Shown here piece after piece: positions 29,801-36,443 of a DNA stretch of 64,000 nt; the stretch's first letter is position 1; the number at the start of each line of letters is the position of its first letter. Under the pieces are notes generated by a model. The model did not search any database. It saw nothing but the letters and a program-made list of their open reading frames with translations, and was not told the DNA's origin. Made by a program: the position numbers and the translations under genes. This stretch comes from Nocardia sp. NBC_01329 (GTDB taxonomy: Bacteria > Actinomycetota > Actinomycetes > Mycobacteriales > Mycobacteriaceae). Location: contig NZ_CP108381.1 in NCBI RefSeq assembly GCF_035956715.1, positions 2,356,001 through 2,420,000 of the forward strand, read 5' to 3'.

Positions 29801-30103
29801 CTCGCGGTCGGCGGTCTCGCAGGCTTCGACGAGCAGATCCGTTTTCAGCTCACCGACGATCTCGACGTACTGGGCTACCGAGATCGGCGACGAGCCCGCG
29901 AGATGTTGCGCGAACCAGATTCCGCGCTGGGCGGCCGACAAGCGGAGGACGTCACGGCGTGGCGGGCCGGTGAACGGAGCGGCACCGGACCGCACACCTG
30001 AACCGTAACTCGAAGCCGTAGAGCCCGATATCGCGGGAGCGTCGGCCCGCGACGAACTCGATCGGCCCCGACCGCTGTCGACATTGCGCTTGGACTGGGT
30101 CAC
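11894..30103 (-). CDS. Five-module non-ribosomal peptide synthetase with terminal thioesterase
   Basis: The 6069-residue protein starts at GTG 30103 behind GGAGGACAG. Domains by residue: C1 about 50-470 (HHIALDG 182), A1 500-1000, T1 Ser1040, E 1090-1545 (HHLAVDAVSW 1225, FNYLG 1460); C2 about 1585-2010 (HHLVLDG 1717), A2 2040-2525, T2 Ser2575; C3 2660-3085 (HHVILDG 2795), A3 3115-3605, T3 Ser3649; C4 3705-4150 (HHIAGDG 3834), A4 4175-4665, T4 Ser4712; C5 4768-5210 (HHISGDG 4895), A5 5235-5710, T5 Ser5758; TE 5820-6069 (Ser5898 in GWSLGG, His6047). Hand-read pocket residues are DAETVVEVT, DASIAVHIW, DAFVSALIW, DALFMGLVV and DVWSLGLLH; none could be assigned. C2 and C3 are D-accepting type, C4 and C5 L-accepting. 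A C domain at the N-terminus allows acylation or an upstream partner. No MbtH gene is in the window. Confidence 0.95.
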   Translation of the reverse strand: MTQSKRNVDSGRGRSSSSRADAPAISGSTASSYGSGVRSGAAPFTGPPRRDVLRLSAAQRGIWFAQHLAGSSPISVAQYVEIVGELKTDLLVEACETADREFGSGYIHLIEVDGEPCQYVDETAGPSVTVVDLRRHADPVATAHRLMVDDYSAPLNLLGDHLMKSVIYQVGTDHYLWYQRAHHIALDGFAAVTMLHRITELYNAWVEGNDAPPATAKYLGDIIEQDLAYRGSERFANDRKYWTEHLAGAPPVVSLAGRVSKPTIHPELISASLPETTAQLLDSVVAERGTSVTPIVVAAFAAYLARMTGSDEVLLSLPVSGRHSAILRRSGGMVANVVPLRIRVAGSTVGELIDSTQSELTSALRRQRYRQEDIFRDMGIARDEAASFGPAINLMMLENEVVFGETTGRLNVLTSGPTADLFVNIYPGAGSDTTHIDFQGNPNVYSPAELAGHHRRFLMFLREFLAGGTEYRVSGLPLLEARERAALLPVRGPHSTRTRLLPDILSASARRHGNENAIAAPGRTVTYEELDTRSSQLARHLIAAGCGPDTAVAIVLRRSVESVIAAWAVAKSGAAIVQVDPEYPAKRIEHMVTDSGAHVAITVGDHRERLPRQVRPIVLDDAATQREFESTASDPVTDTDRIRPLRATNLAYLTYTSGSTGLPKGVQVTHTGLANLIADRSDTHGIDATSRVSYALSPSFDASQEQFLTCFANGSTLIVVPPEVIGGEQLTRLLAEERVTHLTLTPAMLATVDPEPLTDLRVVVVGGDVCPPNVIERWTRSWSMYNEYGPTETTVTAAGAPVEPGRDLTVGGPIRGVSAMVLDRALQPVPKGTAGELYLAGPGLARGYSHRFGETAARFVADPYGSPGDRMYRTGDLARWSSGDSAEMTLELMGRSDFQVKIRGYRIEPGEIDAALTGYEDVDLSVTVPVRNKAAATVLASYVVPVRGRRIDIAEVQRFARESLPPHMVPAVILPLDSLPVNAFGKLDRAALPEPDFGTAPAGRAPATPRENLVAGLFAEVLGVSQTGADDSFFALGGDSILSIQLVARAKAVGLGFSTQDVFEYKTVAGLAAVATEAGDAPQLAEMPGGGVGPMPLSPIMHAMLGRGHYTRFAQATLVQLPENIEHTDLVRALQSLLDRHDILRAVLRGAESLDRFVDVLDRGAVDADSALVRLPLERRDPVEVDAHLQAAADRLDPGNGVLLQAVWLQDSTGSGPDLLWLVIHHLAVDAVSWRILLTDLAQAWTQITEGGEPQFTAPSTSVRRWAHGLVEQAPARRATELELWKEIHARGDRLLGARRLDPARDVAATAGRVRVRIPSDITEAVLTTVPARFHGSANDPLLTALALALGEWRRRRGMSPGAELISLEGHGREEQAVPGADLSSTVGWFTTRFPIRLELRDIDPEDALAGGAAAGRAIQQVKEQLRAVPDNGIGYEMLRCLDSRGSAELGSSPEPQISFNYLGRVGVREHSGAWTPTREFTSLTATDDPRMALPALLDINAIAEPGTEGLELEATWEFAGQVLDAAEVDELAGLWVRALGAVAEHVRSESAGGFTPSDFPLVTVSQDEIDGWLRDYPSLTDVWPLTALQTGLLFHAIYDRDTTDGYTVQAALSFAGAADADRMRWAAQALVDRHDSLRTAFVESAGGPRQLVLGDTEAVWRYTDISDIGDDADRDDRLRDLAVADAAPFDPARPPLLRFHLVRTGADECRLLVTNHHLVLDGWSMPVLIHELLSLYAFGADAAELAPPRSYRDYLHWLHSQDPDAATAAWQRMLDGIESPTRVTGRPDRTVTAPSGEVGLHLNAATTAAVLDLGRSHGVTANTSIQVAWALLLTVLTGRSDVVFGNTVSDRPPHIQGVEFMVGLFINTLPVRVRLDPNETVADLLTRVQSEQAAMLDHRHIGLADLQRATGIADMFDTVTVLESYPLDREGLSRDLGAAGLRLLDLDAQDATPYPLSLQVTPPSRDASDNEESATHTVTLRFATDRFEPDYAHTLLEQFELLLTQLVTDPGRPVAAVSSTWDPERAELLSVRGEPPVTERSLHDILSATARRHPDATAVRAGETTLTYRELEQHADALARRLTAHGAGPETFVALALPRSIALVVAMWAVARSGAAFVPLDPANPPERIAELLADSRSALGVTTDAEARRLPDTVDWLIVDTTQPPIPAGEPATPGRLLPDNAAYVIYTSGSTGKPKAVHVGHRGLADIVAAQAEAFDTTPDSSVLQVASPGFDACVSELLLAHSSGACLVIAPPEVYGGADLEELLRAQRVTHAIITPSVLGTMDPAALPGLETVAVVGEATGSDIVTQWAPGRRLMNHYGPTECTIWATGSDVLRPGEPVTIGGPIRGATAAVLDMWLRPVPVGVAGELYIGGPGLARGYFERPATTASRFVADPRSVHGDRIYRTGDSVRWVRARGGLELEYLGRGDQQVKIHGLRIEPGEVDAHLARHSAVSHVATVAQEGPAGEPVLVSYVVPTPGTTLDAAALHDDLAGSLAHYMNPAAIVELESMPLTPVGKIDRKALRERAFLAEEATGRPPATPAERVFAQLFAEVLHLDTISAESNFFTLGGDSIVSMRLVALARAAGLTLTPRDVFEGKTVAALAAIARRESDAPTAEDLPGRARRIEDRAYRPSDFPLVRLSQTDIEQLEQRYDRLADVWPLSPMQSGIHFHSTFAPEAGDNYTVQTAIGFTGHVDGERLRRAAQAVVDRHDILRAAFVETAAGPCQIVLDHAEVRFQEVALALGGTDPAGEWDRIADADAAAGFDLSSPPLIRFTLIRAASGASRLLITNHHVILDGWSMPLMLRELLDYYGAPGHIGAAGPAPSYRDYLHWLSRQDPTASRAAWAQAYADVDSPTRVGRGAGPASSAAATEVTAELAADQLADLRVVAADAAVTVNTAIAAAWALNLRTLTGETDVIFGSAVSGRPPELPRVDQTLGMFLNTIPVRVGLDPTVSLRELLTRIQSQHAAMLDHHYIGLPDIHRSAGMAELFDTAIAFQSFPVDRPALQELVESAGLHVDEITGVDATPYPLSLVVAPKQDEHGTGQGLQITLRFLDREFDTVQARRILDRFVEALHRIARSPAARLGELTPADVRDPVLPAPRTEHFPAKTLGGLLTATAAADPDAIATTYGPVALTYRQLDEHANRLARLLIRHGARPGTLVAAAMPRSLDTIVTIWAAAKAGVAFLPMDPNLPPERIEFLLSDSGTALGVTDSASRHHLPDTVDWLIVDTETAGDDPAMSAPITDADRGGPIRPAHPAYVIYTSGSTGTPKGVLMAHRALADVVAAQRRILGVDSGSTVLQVASPNFDASIFELLMAHGSGGKLVVAPPDVYGGPELAELIRREHISHAVLTPSALATLPHDGLGELRVLSTAGEPVGPELVERWAPNRTLVNLYGPSETTIWATADSALTAGVPITIGKPVGPVSAAVLDTWLRPVPAGVAGELYLFGPGLADGYIGRAGLSAARFVACPFDEPGHRMYRTGDIVRRDRNDELEFVGRNDFQVKVRGNRVELGEVDAVLGARADVAFAVTVPRSTEGRPVALVSYVVPKPGTTVTSEELTTDLTEALPPYMVPAAVLLLDDLPLTANGKLDRDRLPEPVFAARTFRAPATPVETVVAEAFEHVLGIERVGADDDFFELGGDSLSASLVVARVGAALDVRVPVRSMFEEPTVAGLAEYAASLHGGDRVPLTAGVRPDPIPLSLAQQRMWFLNRFEPDSAAYNIPVMLRLTGHLDTAALAAALRDIADRHEVLRTIYPETAGEPEQVILDEPEVALEPVHVDTAAIPDVVGEFLRGGFDVTVQVPMRVGLFETGTDDDTPEYLLVLVVHHIAGDGQSMGPLSRDVMWAYAARVAGHAPLWEPLPVQYADFALWQRRMLGSAQDPDSLMSAQLEFWRATLAGAPDRLDLPSDRPRPAVASLSGGRVPLEIGAGLHERLMELAHARGSSLFMVLHAALAVVLGRLGSTEDVVVGTPMAGRGEPGLDNLVGMFVNTLVLRTPIRPGEPFADLLTRTKETDLQAFEHADVPFERVVEELKPQRSADRHPLFQVALAFQNLSSVDVVLPDVTVSRAEVDTGMCQFDLQLVVADSYGKAGAAQGISGMMMFARDIFDEATVAGFAQRLIRVLEAVAADPSTAVGDIDWLDADEHTTLISRVGPRIEGAPALLPDAFAAAVRDNGDGTALVSRDTELTYTELDIRSNRLARELIRRGAGPEDPVLVAATRSVESVVAWWATVKSGATYVPVDPRYPASRIEQMVIDSGATLGVTVTTARTDLPEALDWLVLDDNTVRARIDALPGDPITDDDRQAPLRATNTAYIIFTSGSTGVPKGVAVEHRAVADFLAAQHAGHSTGNTSRVLHFASPSFDASLLEILLATGGASTLVLAPPGMYGGSELADLLRTQRVTHAFVTPVALASVDPAGLDDLQVVMSGGEEVPSDLVNRWAGTDSAGTREFRILYGPTETSVVATGAPCMLPGDRPRIGGPRPGMRALVLDSRLRPVPVGVAGELYLAGPGLARGYLNRTGTSAARFVADPYGDAGLRMYRTGDIVRWNAGHDLEFVGRNDFQVKVRGFRVELGEIDAVLGARDDVSFAVTVPRREGMGPVLLVSYVVPAPGSSVSGEELIATAADVLPSYMVPAAVMVLDEIPLSPNGKLDRKALPAPVLQARQFRAPSSPVEEVVAGVYAELLGVDGPVGADDDFFELGGNSLVATRVAARIGAALDASVPVSMIFEAPTVAKLAARAESHADTGRIALTAQQRPDRIPLSYAQQRMWFLNRFEPDSAAYSIPIVIRLTGQLDIDALRSAVDDVMTRHEVLRTVYPQFEGAPAQVVLPAADAVRPMTVTPVERAELVADLSAFVSAVFDVTAEVPFRVRLYELGHDEWILAVVLHHISGDGSSLAPLARDMMAAYSARLHHEQPAWPPLTVQYADYAIWQHSVLGTEEDPDSLLRAQIDYWTAQLADLPALLELPTDRPRPPTQTYAGANVPIELDADLHAKLEQVARAHNTTLFMVFHAALAATLSRLAHTDDIAIGTPYAGRGEPELDDLVGMFVNTLVLRTRLTPGMSFTQLLEHVRGTDLAAFGHADVPFERLVQEMNPVRTHAHHPLFQVMLAFQNLATTDFELPELSVSAVEADTGTSLFDLQVTVSDSHDATGAPTGITGGITYATDLFDEATATSIVDRLLRLLDAMATDPARPVHDVDLLDADERDAELVRWNTTAYPLAPDETLASVFTASVHTHHDLPAVTAPDETLTYTQFASRVNRLARLLIARGVGPETLVALRMHRSLDQVTAMYAIHAAGGGYVPIDPDHPADRIDYMLDTAKPVVVLSTLQGLDVSGYDDSPVTDSERLAPLRPENVAYVLFTSGSTGRPKGVSVPHRAVLNQLHWINGTYSLTPDDVVLQKTPATFDVSVWELFATLIAGARMIIAAPYGHTDPVYLAETIAAHRVTLTSFVPSMLAAFAEATPRRSLLASLRALLVGGEAFGQEVVTAARRVLPDVGLHNLYGPTEFTLHATEHLVTEDDDGSIPMGAPVWNVRAYVLDSRLQPALPGVAGDLYLAGNQAARGYQDRPGLTAERFVPDPFTAGERLYRTGDLARRLPSGELEYLGRTDFQVKLRGLRIELGEIEAVLAEHDTVARAIVAVHTTAAGDQLVGYLAPATGATVDTAAVLAHAATELPGYMVPTTVMVLDTVPFTASGKLDRNHLPEPEFAVGEFREPASWLEGEVVRAYGHVLGVERVGADDDFYALGGNSLRSVQVVSELKKELDYDVPIRWILSDPRPIDLAKRIESGMRSGHIDTDPAAAFGFDVLLPIRTGGDRAPLFCVHPASGLAWSYRPFAEYLSPDRPIYGIQAPQISGETPGPATIEETARRYFAEIRKVQPHGPYHLLGWSLGGQIAHAIAVEMRAAGEQVALLALLDAEADNIDPAEVVTVTAGELISNLGPVLGIDFVDETATPQEAADLIRTHLGEGFAVDADMIERMTDAYNQSMRAASIWRPQVLDGDLLYFTATADRSPDATGYEGWVPVVRGQISNIDIDAAHLAMTTPPAIEQIARILNTRLDR

Positions 30104-31048
30104 CTGTCCTCCAATTTCCCGGCATTCGAGAATTCGGTCACGAATACAACCGGCAACTGCTCCGAAAATGCGCAGGATATTTCAGTGGAACAACATTTGA
30201 TGTCGTTGATTCGAGACATTTCCGTGCCTCGTTCGAGGCAGCGATGCCAAATGGCTCGAATTCGATCCCGAAAGGAAATGAAGCGGGCTGCGCGAGACCC
30301 TACGGTTATGAAGGCCGTGGATTTCCGGCGGCTGGCTCGGCCGGCGGACGGAGCGGCCGCAAGGGCCTACGTGGTGCGGCGTTTTCGGTGGAGCGGATGG
30401 CTACGCCGGCGCCGACCGGCGGTCCGGCCGCATACGGGCCCCTTGCTGTGCGTGCACGCATCGTTACCGTCCCGAAAGTGGGATACATGCAGGTCACGAA
30501 TGTGGCTCGGAACCGAGTCGGGTTCGGTGAGCGGGAGGTGAACGCTGTCGGTATTCATCGGTTTCACCAAATCGCCTTCTGGCCGTGGCTTACCTTGGTG
30601 CAGGTTTTTCCGGTGGATTCCCCGCAACCCCGACAATCGGGAGAACCCATTGTTGTGCCGACCTGCCGCATTTCCGGCAATCGGACCGGCAGTCGCCGAA
30701 GTGCATTCCGATAATCTCGACGACCAGCTTCGGAACGCCATAGTAAGCGAGGTTGAGCGAGGTCCGCAACGACGATTCCCTGACCCCTGCGGAGAGCGGG
30801 GCGAAGGGCGCAGTCTGCGAATTTTATACTCCGGCGTCCGAATCAATCGTAGACCGTCCCGAAATTTATCGGAACTCGTCGATCGACGCGCTGACCGATC
30901 CCGGGAACCCACCGAGGGTGCGCGGCCCACTCGGTGGAGTCCGGGAGGTGTGGGGTCACCGGGAGGCCGGGCGCAGGGCGCAGCCCGCTACGGGCCGGGT
31001 GGGGGCCGTGCGCGGTCACTGCGCGCAACCCCGTGGCGGAGTCTCGGC
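30104..31048. other. Region upstream of the NRPS without a recognisable gene
   Basis: About 945 bases between the NRPS start and the antitoxin stop. The first 150 bases are relatively A/T-rich and probably hold the NRPS promoter. Open frames further right have shadow-type composition. No palindrome long enough to call was noticed. Confidence 0.55.
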
Positions 31049-31375
31049 TCAGGCGGTGGGCCGGAGGCTGGACAGCACGCGGATGGCATCCGACAGCGGG
31101 ATCATGCGTTCGGGCTGTTCACTGGACAGGCCCAGTTCGATGTACTGGCGGATCAGCATCGACGGCGTGATGCAGTGCGCCGCGGCGGCCTCGCGTATGC
31201 GGTCGCGCATATCCTGCGGCAGCTTGAGCGAGGTCGTGACCATGCCGCGCTCGATCTCGTCGGTGGCCGGCGGGAGCGGTGGCACCTGAACGGTGTCGTC
31301 GAAAGCCAACTCGTCGAGGAACTGTTCGGCTTCGGCGGCGCTGCGCGGAAAACCGGGTTCGTGTTCGTTATTCAT
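31049..31375 (-). CDS. Ribbon-helix-helix antitoxin (BrnA-like)
   Basis: The 108-residue protein starts at ATG 31375. The N-terminal 40 residues are acidic and proline-rich. The stretch MVTTSLKLPQDMRDRIREAA then ITPSMLIRQYIELGL (about 45-84) is a ribbon-helix-helix fold: a short beta strand with TSLKLP followed by two helices. The start overlaps the upstream toxin-like stop by eight bases, giving the toxin-first order of BrnT-BrnA pairs. It probably neutralises the toxin and represses the operon through the palindrome at 31671-31686. Confidence 0.75.
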   Translation of the reverse strand: MNNEHEPGFPRSAAEAEQFLDELAFDDTVQVPPLPPATDEIERGMVTTSLKLPQDMRDRIREAAAAHCITPSMLIRQYIELGLSSEQPERMIPLSDAIRVLSSLRPTA

Positions 31376-31658
31376 CTCGGGTCGCCTCCCATGCGGTGAA
31401 TTCGGCGAGCTGACGTGACCCCATGGGTGCGGCCATGAGGATCTGCCACCGGTCGGGGTACGAACGCGGTCGCAGAACCACCACCAGTGGCCGCCCGTCC
31501 TCGGTGCGGCCCCAGACGGTGAGCACCGCCAGTGCCTGAGCGGTGGTCGCCGGACGCGACCACCGCCGCGGCGAGTACAGCACCTCCACCACTTCCCAGG
31601 CCGCGACCTCGAAGTGTCGAAGGAACGGTGCGCTGGACGCGTGCCATTCGTACTCCAC
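31368..31658 (-). CDS. BrnT-like toxin
   Basis: GTG 31658 is chosen as the start (VEYEWHASSAPFLRHFEVAA), giving 96 residues; longer readings run through the secreted-protein gene and the operator. The pattern E-W-x6-F-L-x4-V, WEVVEVLYSPRRW, VWGRTEDGRPLVVVLRP and WQILMAAPM resembles the BrnT/RelE-like fold, in which the E-W start, the basic middle and the G-R-T-x2-G-R strand are typical. Family members are ribosome-independent or -dependent RNases. Identification rests on pattern and operon order, so a different small RelE-like protein is possible. Confidence 0.6.
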   Translation of the reverse strand: MEYEWHASSAPFLRHFEVAAWEVVEVLYSPRRWSRPATTAQALAVLTVWGRTEDGRPLVVVLRPRSYPDRWQILMAAPMGSRQLAEFTAWEATRDE

Positions 31659-31670
31659 GACTGCACACGA

Positions 31671-31686
31671 TAATACCCCGGTATTA
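31671..31686. promoter_or_regulatory. Palindromic operator of the toxin-antitoxin operon
   Basis: TAATACC and GGTATTA are perfect inverted repeats around a 2-base centre, 13 bases before the toxin GTG. Position and size fit autorepression by the ribbon-helix-helix antitoxin. The palindrome overlaps the last codons of the secreted-protein gene upstream. Confidence 0.65.
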
Positions 31687-31920
31687 CCGCAGCGAGAATG
31701 CACTGTCCGTCGTGTGGTGTCCGGTCGCCGGCACGCCTGCCCGGTACACCGCCGCGCCGGCGCGGGGAGCGTCCGGCGGAGCCCGGAACGGATGCCCGCA
31801 ATGGCCGATCTCGGGGTCGTAGTAGGTGGGCTGGGCGGTCGCTGTCGCGACGGGGACGGCGCAGCCGATGGCGGCCGCACCGATTAGGGCGATAACCCTG
31901 CGGCGGACTGTGGAACGCAT
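31684..31920 (-). CDS. Small secreted protein of unknown function
   Basis: The 78-residue protein starts at ATG 31920 behind GGGAGGAG. It begins with a clear Sec signal peptide: basic MRSTVRRR, hydrophobic VIALIGAAAIGCAV, and probable cleavage after ATATA. The mature part of about 50 residues has a single Cys-Gly-His (HCGHPF) and no recognised fold. Its stop lies within the toxin-antitoxin operator. No family was recognised. Confidence 0.65.
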   Translation of the reverse strand: MRSTVRRRVIALIGAAAIGCAVPVATATAQPTYYDPEIGHCGHPFRAPPDAPRAGAAVYRAGVPATGHHTTDSAFSLR

Positions 31921-32040
31921 ATATCCTGCTCCTCCCGGGCGGATCGGAGTCGTTCACGACGTGCTGGGGGCATGGCATCCGCCGTGTCTCCGCTGAGCAG
32001 GATTTTCTTGATAGAGCCAAACTCTTGATGCAAACTGATA

Positions 32041-32069
32041 CTTGATTCATTCAAGAAAAGCGGTAAGCT
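32041..32069 (+). promoter_or_regulatory. furA promoter with FurA-type operator
   Basis: CTTGA and TCAAG (32041-32055) form an A/T-rich dyad. TTGATT (32042-32047) and TAAGCT (32064-32069), 16 bases apart, are plausible -35 and -10 elements, so the operator would block the promoter. The furA GTG at 32077 is then almost at the transcription start, giving a leaderless message. Autoregulation at an A/T-rich site before furA is known in mycobacteria. Confidence 0.55.
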
Positions 32070-32076
32070 CCGATTC

Positions 32077-32511
32077 GTGACCACGACCGCGGAGTTCGAG
32101 AACATGTTGCGCGAAGTCGCGCTCCGTGTGACCGCGCCGCGTCTGGCGGTGCTGAGCGCGGTACACGAAAGCCCGCACTCCGATACCGACGCGATCATCG
32201 GCCGGGTACGTGAATCCCTGGGAGCCGTCTCCCACCAGGCCGTCTACGACGTGCTACGGGCGCTGACGGCCGCCGGTCTCCTGCGTCGCATCCAGCCCAC
32301 CGGTTCGGTGGCCCGATACGAAACGCGGGTCGCCGACAACCACCACCATCTCGTATGCCGGTCCTGCGGCGCGATCGCCGACGTCGACTGCGCCACCGGC
32401 CCCGCCCCGTGCCTGACCGCCGCCGACGACCACGGTTTCACCATCGAAGAAGCCGAGGTCATCTACTGGGGTCTGTGCCCCGACTGTTCTGTATCGCCCA
32501 GCCCGAAATGA
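32077..32511 (+). CDS. furA: Ferric-uptake-type repressor FurA
   Basis: The 144-residue protein starts at GTG 32077. The winged-helix N-terminal domain (LRVTAPRLAVLSAVHESPHS, VSHQAVYDVLRALTAAGLL) is followed by the metal-binding dimerisation domain with NHHHLVCRSCG, VDCATGPAPC and LCPDC. The two C-x2-C sites fit the structural zinc of Fur proteins. It lies 24 bases before katG, the usual actinobacterial arrangement in which FurA represses its own operon including catalase-peroxidase and releases it under oxidative stress. Confidence 0.95.
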   Translation: MTTTAEFENMLREVALRVTAPRLAVLSAVHESPHSDTDAIIGRVRESLGAVSHQAVYDVLRALTAAGLLRRIQPTGSVARYETRVADNHHHLVCRSCGAIADVDCATGPAPCLTAADDHGFTIEEAEVIYWGLCPDCSVSPSPK

Positions 32512-34719
<2,208 letters not shown>

Positions 34720-34745
34720 TCCGGACTGCGTGACCGGATAGCAGT

Positions 34746-34787
34746 AGCGGAGCGCCCGGAAGTCCTCCGACTCCCGGGCGCTCCGCT
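34746..34787. terminator. Terminator hairpin after katG
   Basis: AGCGGAGCGCCCGG (34746-34759) and its exact reverse complement (34774-34787) flank a 14-base loop, 26 bases after the katG stop and 19 bases before the convergent TetR stop. It is G/C-rich without a strong U-run and probably serves both genes. Confidence 0.8.
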
Positions 34788-34806
34788 GTGTACGGGTCGT
34801 GGCGGC

Positions 34807-35391
34807 TCAGGCACGCAGGCAGTGGAGGGCCGCTGCCAGGACGGCGTCGGCGTAGGCGGGCGTGAGGCCGCCGAGTCCGAGTGACCAGCGGGTCTGAACG
34901 GGACCCAACAGCAGATCGATCGCGAGTTCGAGATCGAGGTCCGGCCGCAACTCCCCCGCTTCGATCGCGGAGGTCAGCCGGGTGGCGACGGCGGCGCGCT
35001 GTGGCAGCAGCAGACGTTCCCGATAGGTGGCGGCGAGGTCGGCGTCCTGCTGGATCTCCACCGACATCGCGCGCAGGAAAGCTGCGGTCCGGGGGTCGGT
35101 GAGCGTCTCGACCGAGCCACGCAACAGCGTGCGCAGGTCGGAGTCGATATCGCCGGTATCCGGGAGGGCGAGCCCTTCGGGGCCGGCGTCGGATTCCAGC
35201 ATGGCTTCGAACACCACCGCCCCCTTCGACGGCCACCACCGGTAGATGGTCTGTTTACCGACTCCGGCGCGGGCCGCGATGGCCTCGACGGTGAGCTTGG
35301 CGTAGGGGATCTCGCCGATGAGGTCGGCGGTCGCGGTGAGGATCGCAGTGCGGGCCCGGTGGCTGCGGCGCGTGGCCGGAGTCTCTGCCAT
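34807..35391 (-). CDS. TetR-family repressor of the divergent SDR gene
   Basis: The 194-residue protein starts at ATG 35391. The N-terminal HTH (AILTATADLIGEIPYAKLTV, AARAGVGKQTIYRWWPSKGA) is typical of TetR proteins with a W-W-P-S-K turn; the C-terminal 130 residues are a helical ligand and dimer domain of the TetR_C type. It is divergent from an SDR gene, and the gap between them contains two copies of a 17-bp palindrome, so it very likely represses both genes. The ligand is unknown. Confidence 0.93.
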   Translation of the reverse strand: MAETPATRRSHRARTAILTATADLIGEIPYAKLTVEAIAARAGVGKQTIYRWWPSKGAVVFEAMLESDAGPEGLALPDTGDIDSDLRTLLRGSVETLTDPRTAAFLRAMSVEIQQDADLAATYRERLLLPQRAAVATRLTSAIEAGELRPDLDLELAIDLLLGPVQTRWSLGLGGLTPAYADAVLAAALHCLRA

Positions 35392-35410
35392 GGGCCGACC
35401 TTAGCATCAG

Positions 35411-35427
35411 CGAGACGGAACGTCTCG
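35411..35427. promoter_or_regulatory. TetR operator copy 1
   Basis: CGAGACGGAACGTCTCG has 7-bp perfect arms around a 3-bp centre. It lies 20 bases before the tetR start on one side and just upstream of a TTGACA hexamer (35430-35435) on the other. Confidence 0.8.
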
Positions 35428-35461
35428 TCTTGACAATGAACACGCTCGCTGTCACTCTTGG

Positions 35462-35478
35462 CGAGACGAAACGTCTCG
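35462..35478. promoter_or_regulatory. TetR operator copy 2
   Basis: CGAGACGAAACGTCTCG repeats the first operator with one base changed in the spacer. The centres are 51 bp apart, close to five helical turns, so two dimers would bind the same face of the DNA. It ends shortly before the AAGGGG ribosome-binding site of the SDR gene. Confidence 0.8.
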
Positions 35479-35495
35479 TTCCGAAAGGGGTCCTT

Positions 35496-36356
35496 GTGAC
35501 CAGAACATGGTTTATCACCGGCGCCAACCGCGGTCTGGGCCGCGCCTTCACCGAAGCGGCACTCGCCCACGGCGACCACGTGGTGGGAACAGCCCGCGAC
35601 CCCCGCACCCTGGAGGATCTCGCCCAGGACCGGCTCACGGTCCTCCCCCTCGACGTCCGCGACCGCGACGATGTGCGCGCGACCGTGGACAAGGCCATAG
35701 CGGCCACCGGCTCGCTCGACATCATCGTCAACAACGCCGGATACGGACTCGTCGGCGCCATCGAGGAATTCTCCGAATCCCAGATCCGCGACCAGATGGA
35801 TACCAACTTCTACGGCGCCGTCTGGGTATCCCAAGCCGCAGCCCCTCATCTGCGCAACCGAGGACACGGCCATATCGTGCAGATATCCACCGTCGGAGCG
35901 GTCGGCAGTATGCCGCTGTTCGGTATGTACAACGCCGGGAAATGGGCGCTGGAAGGGTTCAGCGCGGCACTCGCCGATGAACTCCGCCCCTTCGGTATCG
36001 CGGTCACGATCGCGCAGCTGGGCGGATTCGCCACCGACTGGGCCGGATCGAGTATGCGTTTCGCGACCGCGAATCCCGTCTACGCCGATCTGCGCACCGC
36101 GACACTCGGCACGGCGGACTACCCCGATCCGCGCGCTGTCGCGACCGAACCGGCTGCCGCCGAGGGAACCGAGGAGGCGGAATGGGTGGACGCCGACCCG
36201 GCTGTCGCCGCGGCCGCCGTCCTGGAACTGGTGAATCTTCCCGACCCGCCACTGCGCAAGATCATCGGACCCGGCGCTCAGCAGATGGTGGCCATCGCCC
36301 TGGACCAGCGGCGCCAGGACTACGCCCGCGACCCCGAATTCAACTGGCCCACCTGA
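35496..36356 (+). CDS. Short-chain dehydrogenase/reductase
   Basis: GTG 35496 is chosen as the start because it follows AAGGGG and gives the canonical opening TRTWFITGANRGLGRAF; a longer frame runs through operator 2. The 286-residue protein has the T-G-x3-G-x-G nucleotide motif, the NNAGYG strand, and catalytic Ser in ISTVG with Y-x3-K in YNAGKWALEGFS. The pattern is the classical oxidoreductase subgroup that takes NADP(H). The substrate is unknown; control by the adjacent TetR points to a detoxification or xenobiotic role. Confidence 0.92.
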   Translation: MTRTWFITGANRGLGRAFTEAALAHGDHVVGTARDPRTLEDLAQDRLTVLPLDVRDRDDVRATVDKAIAATGSLDIIVNNAGYGLVGAIEEFSESQIRDQMDTNFYGAVWVSQAAAPHLRNRGHGHIVQISTVGAVGSMPLFGMYNAGKWALEGFSAALADELRPFGIAVTIAQLGGFATDWAGSSMRFATANPVYADLRTATLGTADYPDPRAVATEPAAAEGTEEAEWVDADPAVAAAAVLELVNLPDPPLRKIIGPGAQQMVAIALDQRRQDYARDPEFNWPT

Positions 36357-36443
36357 ACAATTCCGCATGGTGGATCTGCGCGAAGAATCCGCCCACGAGT
36401 ACCCGGCCGACGAAGAGCCGGTACTCGTCCACCAGCCGGGCCG

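Noticed and set aside
11894..30103. Assigning substrates to the five A domains from hand-read codes.
   Set aside because: The codes do not clearly match known signatures, and reading by eye risks misalignment, so no product was proposed.
30367..31399. Open frames in the region upstream of the NRPS.
   Set aside because: None has a family motif, plausible composition and ribosome-binding site together.
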